DNA of 11,690 bases from Thermodesulfobacteriota bacterium. Its GTDB lineage: Bacteria; Desulfobacterota; SM23-61. The stretch lies in assembly GCA_030018715.1 (NCBI GenBank), contig JASEHN010000050.1, positions 1 to 11,690 of the forward strand. The letters run 5' to 3'. The position numbers and the translations under genes were made by a program. Below the pieces are notes generated by a model, which made no database searches, was not told the DNA's origin, and saw nothing but the letters and a program-made list of their open reading frames with translations. This document shows positions 6,634 through 11,690 of the stretch, piece by piece (within the stretch, counting starts at the first letter, position 1; each line of letters opens with the position of its first letter).

Positions 6634-7428
6634 ATGTCCTTCGAGACGATTTTGCTTGAAAAAAAAGAAAACATTGGCGTCCTGACCCTCAATCGACCGG
6701 AACGGATGAATGCTTTCAACGAAAAGATGGAAGCTGAGTTCGTGCAGGCGATTCAGGAAGTGAACCAGGACGATGAAATACGGGTGCTGGTGGTGACCGG
6801 GGCGGGAAAGGCCTTTTGTGCAGGTGCAGATGTAGGTAGAATGTCCGGGGAGGAGAGGAAACCGAAGGGGGCAGAAGAATTCCGGCGGGGGTTCCGCAAT
6901 ATCCAAGGGATTATCCTAGGACTCCAGCGATTAGAGAAGCCAACGATTGCCATGGTCAATGGAGCCGCCGTCGGCGGCGGCTTTGACCTGGCCTGTGCCT
7001 GCGACCTCCGCACGGGCTCAGAGAAATCTCGCTTCATGGTCGCCTTCACTCGTATCGGCCTTTTCCCGGGCTGGGGTGGCACCTGGCTTTACCCGCGCAT
7101 TATCGGGATTCCAAAGGCGGCGGAGATGCTTTTCACCGGAGATTTTATGGAAGCCAAGGACGCCGAGCGTTTTGGCTTACTTAACAAGCTGGTTCCATCC
7201 GCGGAGTTAGAAAACGAAACGATGGGCCTTGCTCGCCGTATCGCCAACGGACCGCCCATCGCCCTCCGGTTAGCGAAAATGCAGCTTTACAAAGGCTTGG
7301 AGATGGACTTAGAGACGGCCATGCAGGTCGCTGCGGCTTGTGAAACCATTACCTTGACTTCAGAGGACCATAAGGAGGGTGTGGCGGCCTTCGGAGAAAA
7401 GAGGCCCCCCCAGTATAAAGGAAGATGA
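6634..7428 (+). CDS. Crotonase-superfamily protein, isomerase-like (enoyl-CoA hydratase/isomerase family)
   Basis: This is a cytoplasmic acyl-CoA enzyme of the crotonase fold. ATG 6634 follows AAGGGAGG and gives 264 aa, the usual length; GTG 6619 would add five residues but has no better site. Family landmarks are GVLTLNRPERMNAFN (15-29), the oxyanion-hole segment FCAGADVGRM (61-70), the second oxyanion segment NGAAVGGGFDLACACD (109-124) and the C-terminal HKEGVAAFGEKRPPQYKGR. The two catalytic glutamates of enoyl-CoA hydratase are absent. The first (GGGCE in rat numbering E144) is D118, and the second (QPE, E164) is F138 in MVAFTRIGL. The GGTWLYPRI stretch resembles ring-epoxide/PaaG-type isomerases, but the Asp found there in PDxGGT is a Gly here. 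So it is probably not a simple hydratase. Exact reaction unknown. Confidence 0.85.
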   Translation: MSFETILLEKKENIGVLTLNRPERMNAFNEKMEAEFVQAIQEVNQDDEIRVLVVTGAGKAFCAGADVGRMSGEERKPKGAEEFRRGFRNIQGIILGLQRLEKPTIAMVNGAAVGGGFDLACACDLRTGSEKSRFMVAFTRIGLFPGWGGTWLYPRIIGIPKAAEMLFTGDFMEAKDAERFGLLNKLVPSAELENETMGLARRIANGPPIALRLAKMQLYKGLEMDLETAMQVAAACETITLTSEDHKEGVAAFGEKRPPQYKGR

Positions 7429-7536
7429 TCAGCCCCGGGATGGAATCAATGAAAAATGGAGAGGAAATTTATCAGCCGGAAAGATTTCGGTCACCCTTCA
7501 GGAGTTGGACATATATAGAAATTAGGAGGTTTATGG

Positions 7537-9009
7537 ATGAGTTCATCAACGAGTGGCAATATGACGGCCAATGCCCAACTTGAGTCCCTTTTACATCCTA
7601 AAACTGTCGCCGTCATAGGAGCTTCCCAGGATACCAATAAGCTCGTGGGCAAACCAATCTTTTTTCTGCAGCAGCACAAGTTTGGGGGGAAAATCTACCC
7701 CATTAACCCTAAATACAAAGAAATCTCCGGCTTACCGTGCTATCCCTCCCTGGCTCAGGTTCCGGGTGAGATAGATGCGGTCATCATTGGGCTGCCGGCC
7801 GAAAGCGTGCTGGATGCGGTCAAGGAGTGCGCCCAACGGAAAGTAAAATCGGTCATCGTCTTCGCTTCCGGGTTCGCCGAAATCGGGGGTAAAGGGGTGA
7901 AGATGGAGGAAGAGCTGCGCGAATTGGCCCAGCGGGCGGGTATGATCCTCTGCGGGCCCAATTGCCAGGGGGTTGTCAATCTTCATGAAGGAGCGACGCT
8001 GAGTTTTACCCCTGCCTTAGAACGGAAACAGCTGCTGCCGGGGAAGATCGCTTTTGTTACCCAGAGCGGCGCCATGGGCGGTTCTCTTTTTAGCAATGCC
8101 ATGCAGCTGGGGATTGGATTCAGTTATTGGATCAGCAGCGGTAATGAGGCCGCTTTGGAATCTGCTGATTATATGCATTATCTTGTCCAGGATTCAAAAA
8201 CCAGTGTCATCTTGAATTACAGCGAAGGGTTTCGCGATCAAGACAAATATATTCGGGCGGCCGAGGCGGCGCGCCAGGTGGGGAAACCGATTGTGGCCCT
8301 TAGGGTAGGGAGGACGTCGGTAGGCCGAAAGGCGGCGCAGGCCCACACGGGGGCGGTAAGCGGCCCTGATCACGAAGTCGAAGCCCTCTTCCAACGCTTA
8401 GGAATCCTCAGAGTAGATGATGGGGATGAGCTCTTAGAAATTGGTAATGTTTTGGCCCAGGGGCGCTTGCCGGAAGGTAAGAATGTGGGCATCCTTTCGA
8501 CCTCCGGAGGGGCGGGAGGATTGATCGCCGATCAATGTGAGGTAGAGAAGTTGGCAGTGCCCGAGCTTCGAGGGGAAACGAGGGAGGAATATGTGCAGCT
8601 GCTGCCCTATTTTGGTTCGGCCTTGAATCCTGTGGATGTTACAGCCATGTTTTCCCAGTTTCTCGCCAAAGACCCCGGGTATTTCAAAAAGTTACTCCGG
8701 CCTATGGTGAAGGAAAAGGCCATTCATAGCATTATCCTGATGATCACCATGTCCACGGGAGAAAGGGCCCAAAAAATGGCCAAAGACATTGTGGAGGTAT
8801 ACCAGGAGACGGATAAGCCCATGGTCATTTCCTGGATTGCCGGGAACCTTGCGGAAGAAGGATATCGAATACTGCGGGAGGCTGGAATTCCGCTCTTTAT
8901 GAACACAAAAAAGAGCGTGCAGGCACTGCGAGCTTTGGTCCGCTATAAAGAGTTATCACAAAAAGCGCAGGCATGCCAAGGAGGAATAGTCGGGCCGGAA
9001 ACAAGCTAA
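7537..9009 (+). CDS. ADP-forming acyl-CoA synthetase, alpha subunit (CoA-binding/ligase part only)
   Basis: The NDP-forming acyl-CoA synthetase superfamily (acetyl-CoA synthetase ADP-forming, related to succinyl-CoA synthetase) makes or uses acyl-CoA with ADP/ATP through a phosphohistidine. ATG 7537 has AGGAGG (7524-7529) at 7 bases; an out-of-frame ATG at 7533 is too close. The 490-residue product has an N-terminal CoA-binding Rossmann domain (PKTVAVIGASQDTNKLVGKP, 21-40, then YPINPKYKEISG). The first ligase domain contains CGPNCQGVVN (139-148), VTQSGAMGG (174-182) and SGNEA with E204. The phosphorylated histidine is H270 in AHTGAVSGPD, and a second ligase/flavodoxin-like domain follows (STSGGAGGLIADQCE, 321-335). 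Length matches an alpha subunit. The ATP-grasp beta domain or subunit is missing and is not adjacent, so a partner must be encoded elsewhere. It probably activates or releases the cluster's acid. Confidence 0.9.
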   Translation: MSSSTSGNMTANAQLESLLHPKTVAVIGASQDTNKLVGKPIFFLQQHKFGGKIYPINPKYKEISGLPCYPSLAQVPGEIDAVIIGLPAESVLDAVKECAQRKVKSVIVFASGFAEIGGKGVKMEEELRELAQRAGMILCGPNCQGVVNLHEGATLSFTPALERKQLLPGKIAFVTQSGAMGGSLFSNAMQLGIGFSYWISSGNEAALESADYMHYLVQDSKTSVILNYSEGFRDQDKYIRAAEAARQVGKPIVALRVGRTSVGRKAAQAHTGAVSGPDHEVEALFQRLGILRVDDGDELLEIGNVLAQGRLPEGKNVGILSTSGGAGGLIADQCEVEKLAVPELRGETREEYVQLLPYFGSALNPVDVTAMFSQFLAKDPGYFKKLLRPMVKEKAIHSIILMITMSTGERAQKMAKDIVEVYQETDKPMVISWIAGNLAEEGYRILREAGIPLFMNTKKSVQALRALVRYKELSQKAQACQGGIVGPETS

Positions 9010-9017
9010 TAAAGCAT

Positions 9018-9075
9018 CTACCGGGAGCACGTTTATCCCTCTCTTAATATTGTCTATTTTCCCGACGTGCGGTAG
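9018..9075 (+). other. Long-range inverted repeat between the synthetase and the second crotonase
   Basis: CTACC (9018-9022) plus GCACGT (9027-9032) can pair with ACGTGC (9065-9070) plus GGTAG (9071-9075), giving 11 base pairs with a four-base bulge on the left side. The loop is a 32-base AT/pyrimidine-rich stretch. It begins 8 bases after the synthetase stop. The remaining gap to 9183 holds only a ribosome-binding site (AAGGAG, 9173-9178). A structured 3' end or attenuator is possible. Confidence 0.4.
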
Positions 9076-9183
9076 GTCTTTATCACTGGAGTTCCTTCTC
9101 TCTTTGGGAGTCCTAGTCGGCCCCTTGCTCTTCAAGAAATCTGCGGCGGCCATAATCTTAGGAAATTGATTTAAGGAGATCAT

Positions 9184-9978
9184 ATGGAATATTCGACCCT
9201 TTTGCTGGAAAAGGTTGAAGAGATCATGGTGTTGAAGCTCAATTTACCGGATGCCCTAAACCCAATGACTCAAGAAATGAGCTTGGAATTCCGCCAGGCC
9301 ATCGAACAAATCGGGGGAGATCCGGAAATCAAAGGGTTGATCCTGACGGGAAGCGGACAAGCTTTCAGCGCCGGCGGGAATCTCAAGGTGATGCAAGAAA
9401 GGACCGAAGTCCCCCCTTTCCGCCATAAAGAAGAAACCCGTCAGTTTTACCGAAGATTCTTAAGCATCCGCAACCTTACAATTCCAACGATTGCAGCCGT
9501 CAATGGATATGCCATCGGTGCCGGAGCTTGTCTCGTTCTCGCTTGTGATGTTCGGATCGCTTCGGAAAAAGCAAAATTTGGTTTTACCTTTGTAAAGATC
9601 GGCATGCACCCGGGAATGGCCGCCACCTACCTACTTCCCCGCATTGTGGGAACGGCGACGGCCTATGAATTGTTGGCTACCGGCGACATTATCGATGCGG
9701 TCGAGGCCTATCGCATCGGTATGGTGAGAAAAGTGGTAAAGGCGGAAGAGTTAATGCCAACCGCGTTGGGATTGGTTAAAAAAATTGCCTCCATGCCCAT
9801 GGTCGCCGCAAAAACCATGAAGGAATCTATTTATATAAACTTTGAGGAAGCGAACATCGAAGTGGCCCTGGACAGAGAAGCGGCGCATCAAGCCCTTACT
9901 TTCACCACCGGGGATATTAAGGAAGGGATCGCCGCTGCCATAGAGAAGAGAAAAGCGAAATATTCGGACGATATATAG
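9184..9978 (+). CDS. Crotonase-superfamily protein without the catalytic glutamates
   Basis: This is a crotonase-fold acyl-CoA enzyme of 264 aa, full family length. ATG 9184 follows AAGGAG at 5 bases. The fold markers are clear: LKLNLPDALNPMTQEM (17-32), the first oxyanion segment FSAGGNLKVM (61-70), VNGYAIGAGACLVLACDVRI (106-125), and the C-terminal DIKEGIAAAIEKRKAKY. Compared with enoyl-CoA hydratase, the E144 position is C116 (GAGAC instead of GGGCE) and the E164 position is F136 (FTFVKIGMHPG). The usual GGT after PG is AAT (146-148). No acidic residue is obvious at either place, so hydration by the classic mechanism is unlikely. It may act as an isomerase, a thioesterase-like hydrolase or a non-catalytic partner. 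It is about 174 bases from the synthetase gene and shares its direction with the third crotonase. Confidence 0.85.
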   Translation: MEYSTLLLEKVEEIMVLKLNLPDALNPMTQEMSLEFRQAIEQIGGDPEIKGLILTGSGQAFSAGGNLKVMQERTEVPPFRHKEETRQFYRRFLSIRNLTIPTIAAVNGYAIGAGACLVLACDVRIASEKAKFGFTFVKIGMHPGMAATYLLPRIVGTATAYELLATGDIIDAVEAYRIGMVRKVVKAEELMPTALGLVKKIASMPMVAAKTMKESIYINFEEANIEVALDREAAHQALTFTTGDIKEGIAAAIEKRKAKYSDDI

Positions 9979-9982
9979 GACC

Positions 9983-10043
9983 TTTCCTGATTCCATTCTT
10001 TCCCGTTAGCAAGGGGCGCCGGGGCGGAGAAGAAATCAGGAAA
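9983..10043 (+). repeat. 10-bp inverted repeat flanking a GC-rich core
   Basis: TTTCCTGATT (9983-9992) is the exact reverse complement of AATCAGGAAA (10034-10043). The 41 bases between include a G-rich stretch with the palindrome GGCGCC (10015-10020). It starts five bases after the second crotonase stop. It could fold as a large hairpin at the message end, or be the footprint of a small palindromic element. There is no T-run, so it is not scored as a terminator. Confidence 0.45.
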
Positions 10044-10124
10044 CCGGCTTAATAAAAAGATGGGGCAGGACCGAAGGTTTTATCGGGAAGATTGGCTCGA
10101 CGGAAAAGAGAAGAAAGGGAAAGA

Positions 10125-10898
10125 ATGGATTTTAAGAATATTCTTTGGGAAAAAAAGGAAGGCGTGGGAATCATAACGATCAACCGGGAAGATGTGCGCA
10201 ACGCCTTGAAAGCCGAGATTCGGGAGGACATCGCAGCAGCGGTGCAACTGGCGGAGAAGGATCCAGAAGTGCGGGTGGTGATCATAACGGGAGTAGGAGA
10301 AAAAGTATTCAGTGCGGGCGGAGATATCAAGCAAATGGCTGAGAACACCATGTGGGATATTTTAGAGAAGAGATATGATATTTTTGCCCAGATCCATAAT
10401 TTCCCCAAACCAATCATCGCGGCCATTAATGGGTTAGCGCTGGGGGGAGGATGTGAGCTGGCCATGGCCTGCGATTTTCGGGTAGGCAGCGAAAATGCGC
10501 GGCTGGGACAGCCAGAAATAAATCTGGGCATCTTTCCCGGTGGAGGAGCCACCCAAAGATTACAGAGGTTAGTAGGAGTGGGGCGAGCCAAAGAACTGAT
10601 TTTTACCGGGGATATTATCAATGCTCCAGAAGCAGAACGGATTGGCCTCTTGAATAAAGTTTTCCCGGCAAAGGAATTGATGAACAGGACCATAGAAATC
10701 GCTATGAAGATTTGTAGCATAGGCCCCCTGGCTTTAAAACTCGCTAAGATGTCCATCAACATGGGAATGGAAACCGGTCTCCATATCGGCTTGGGCTACG
10801 AAAGACTGGCCCGGACCCTTGTTCATGGAAGCGAGGATCGCCTTGAAGGCATGCACGCTTTTTTAGAAAAAAGAAAACCAGAATTTAGAGGACGGTAA
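10125..10898 (+). CDS. Enoyl-CoA hydratase (crotonase) with canonical active site
   Basis: This enzyme adds water across the double bond of trans-2-enoyl-CoA to give (S)-3-hydroxyacyl-CoA in beta-oxidation-like pathways. ATG 10125 follows a purine-rich AAAGGGAAAGA and gives 257 aa; the frame extends back to TTG 10092, but that extension (ARRKREERER) is unlike family N-termini. Visible motifs are GIITINREDVRNAL (15-28), oxyanion segment FSAGGDIKQM (62-71), and NGLALGGGCELAMACD with catalytic E111 (E144 in rat). The second catalytic glutamate is E131 in GQPEINLGIFPG (E164 in rat). The C-terminal EGMHAFLEKRKPEFRGR is standard. GGT after the PG is GAT here, a mild variation. Of the three crotonases here it is the only one expected to be an ordinary hydratase. 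The MaoC pair begins 60 bases downstream. Confidence 0.93.
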   Translation: MDFKNILWEKKEGVGIITINREDVRNALKAEIREDIAAAVQLAEKDPEVRVVIITGVGEKVFSAGGDIKQMAENTMWDILEKRYDIFAQIHNFPKPIIAAINGLALGGGCELAMACDFRVGSENARLGQPEINLGIFPGGGATQRLQRLVGVGRAKELIFTGDIINAPEAERIGLLNKVFPAKELMNRTIEIAMKICSIGPLALKLAKMSINMGMETGLHIGLGYERLARTLVHGSEDRLEGMHAFLEKRKPEFRGR

Positions 10899-10909
10899 AG
10901 GAAATCTCA

Positions 10910-10936
10910 TATCTTCTTCTACCTGAAGAAAAGATA
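10910..10936 (+). other. Small stem-loop before the MaoC pair
   Basis: TATCTTCTTC (10910-10919) pairs with GAAGAAAAGATA (10925-10936), with two unpaired A residues, around a five-base loop. It sits in the 60-base gap between the third crotonase and the first MaoC gene, before the AAGGAG (10946-10951) ribosome-binding site. No T-run follows. A role in processing is only a guess. Confidence 0.3.
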
Positions 10937-10958
10937 GCCAGGGGGAAGGAGCCCTGCC

Positions 10959-11420
10959 ATGGCCATTCAAGATTTGATCGGTAAAGAGTTCCCCTTTTTT
11001 GATATGCCCGTTGAATGGGGGAAAATTAGGGAATTTGCAATGGCCATCGGCGATGACAACCCCATTTACTCGGACCCGGCCTACGCGGCTAAAACTGAAT
11101 TCGGGGACATCCTCGCCCCACCCACATTCACGGCTACGAAAGCTTTCTGGCGAAAAGGAGAATCCCTTTCCGAACTCGCTGGCCTCGATCCGTATTTCCG
11201 GCTCCACGGCGAAGAAGAATATGAATACTTTAGGCCGATCTTAGCCGGAGATGTCCTGACCTGCAAAAGCAAAATTGCGGAGGCCTACGAAAGGGTAGGC
11301 AAACGAGGGGGCAAGATGACCTTTATCGTTTTAGAATTTGCTTTCTACAATCAAAAAGTAGAGAAAGTCCTAATTTCCCGGACCACCACGATCCACACCG
11401 AAGGGGCAGTCAAAAATTAG
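10959..11420 (+). CDS. MaoC-like dehydratase subunit, FAS1-like N-terminal type (probably non-catalytic)
   Basis: This is a single-hotdog protein of the MaoC/FAS1-like dehydratase family, one half of a two-subunit (R)-specific enoyl-CoA hydratase or 3-hydroxyacyl-thioester dehydratase. ATG 10959 follows AAGGAG at about 8 bases; 153 aa is usual. The start VEWGKIREFAMAIGDDNPIY (18-37) and the block RLHGEEEYEYFRPILAGDVL (81-100) are characteristic, with GGKMTFIVLEFAFYN (117-131) as the central strand. Aligned with the hydratase motif GDFNPIH of the next gene, D32 is kept but the catalytic His is replaced by Y37. This is what is seen in the supporting subunit of HadA/HadB-like heterodimers. The next gene starts 11 bases downstream, so the two are almost certainly translated together. 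Relatives include mycolate dehydratases and steroid side-chain hydratases; the substrate is unknown. Confidence 0.88.
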   Translation: MAIQDLIGKEFPFFDMPVEWGKIREFAMAIGDDNPIYSDPAYAAKTEFGDILAPPTFTATKAFWRKGESLSELAGLDPYFRLHGEEEYEYFRPILAGDVLTCKSKIAEAYERVGKRGGKMTFIVLEFAFYNQKVEKVLISRTTTIHTEGAVKN

Positions 11421-11431
11421 GAAGGACCAAC

Positions 11432-11690
11432 ATGAAAAAAAAAGTCTTTTATTTCGAAGATGTCCGCGAAGGGGACGAAGCCCCGCCGGTAGTGGTGCCC
11501 AACATCACCCGCACCCACATTGTGAAGTATGTCGGCGCCTCCGGTGATTTCAACCCCATCCATCACGATGAGCTCTACGCCATCCGCGGGGGCAACGACC
11601 GAGTCTTTGCCATGGGGATGATGACAGCAGGCTTCCTCAGCCACATGATTACGGATTGGGTGGGAGACGGAAAATTGCGCAAATATAAGG
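11432..11690 (+). CDS. MaoC-like enoyl-CoA hydratase, catalytic subunit, 3'-truncated by window edge
   Basis: The catalytic partner of the preceding gene. ATG 11432 follows AGGAAGGA, and 86 codons are visible before the window ends. The frame is open to the last base, and the family is usually 130-150 aa. The hydratase motif is clear: GASGDFNPIHHDE (35-47), with D39 and H44 separated by four residues as in (R)-specific hydratases and HadB-type dehydratases. After it comes FAMGMMTAGFLSHMITDW (59-76), the hot-dog helix/strand with the G-M region that lines the substrate tunnel. The 11-base gap, the shared direction and the complementary residues (Tyr in the first subunit, His here) argue for a heterodimer making or using (R)-3-hydroxyacyl-CoA. 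Start and family are secure; the C-terminal half cannot be checked. Confidence 0.9.
   Translation, partial: MKKKVFYFEDVREGDEAPPVVVPNITRTHIVKYVGASGDFNPIHHDELYAIRGGNDRVFAMGMMTAGFLSHMITDWVGDGKLRKYK

Noticed and set aside
8956..9183. A 75-codon minus-strand frame covering the gap between the synthetase and the second crotonase
   Set aside because: It overlaps the end of the synthetase gene, has no visible ribosome-binding site on its strand, and gives no recognisable protein.
10049..10762. A 237-codon open frame on the minus strand opposite the third crotonase
   Set aside because: It is fully antisense to a gene with clear catalytic motifs, and its translation is low-complexity (Ser/Pro/Ile rich) with no family resemblance.

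Overview
The window reads as chromosomal DNA from a bacterium of moderate GC content with an acyl-CoA-based catabolism. The gene set is a biotin-type carboxyltransferase, a fused TRAP permease with a TAXI-type binding protein, an ADP-forming acyl-CoA synthetase alpha subunit, three crotonase-fold genes and a MaoC-type hydratase pair. This suggests an organic-acid or fatty/aromatic-acid degrader, possibly a Desulfobacterota (deltaproteobacterial) lineage. No rRNA, ribosomal protein or other decisive taxonomic marker is present, so the taxonomy is inference only. All supported genes lie on the + strand.

Layout. (1) 1-1166 is the C-terminal three quarters of an acyl-CoA carboxylase carboxyltransferase subunit, cut by the window edge. 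(2) About 1183-2444 is an IS3-family insertion sequence. Its orfB is intact with a DD(35)E triad, and a typical A_AAA_AAG slippery site is present, but orfA is broken by one extra T. The right end of the element finishes in TTGACA and sits 18 bp from a TATAGT in the flank, which would make a hybrid promoter. (3) 2587-3015 encodes a small exported protein of unknown function, followed by a probable intrinsic terminator. (4) 3286-5259 and 5455-6438 encode a fused TRAP permease and its TAXI-family periplasmic binding protein. (5) 6634-10898 holds three crotonase-superfamily genes with an ADP-forming acyl-CoA synthetase alpha subunit between the first and second. (6) 10959-11420 and 11432-11690 (cut by the edge) encode two single-hotdog MaoC-type subunits that look like a non-catalytic/catalytic heterodimer.

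How the genes may work together (inference): the TRAP system imports a carboxylate, a CoA ligase activates it (the alpha subunit here needs an ATP-grasp beta partner not in the window), and the crotonases and the MaoC pair hydrate or isomerise the enoyl-CoA intermediates. Only the third crotonase keeps both catalytic glutamates of enoyl-CoA hydratase. The other two have lost or replaced them and probably catalyse a different step. The substrate cannot be read from the sequence.

Gaps between genes are fairly long (60-195 bp), and several contain inverted repeats. I see no CRISPR array, tRNA, rRNA, phage or defence genes. The window is mostly recognisable metabolism. The points that merit a second look are the IS-end promoter, the damaged orfA, the altered crotonase active sites, the orphan synthetase alpha subunit and the possible translational control element before the TAXI gene.
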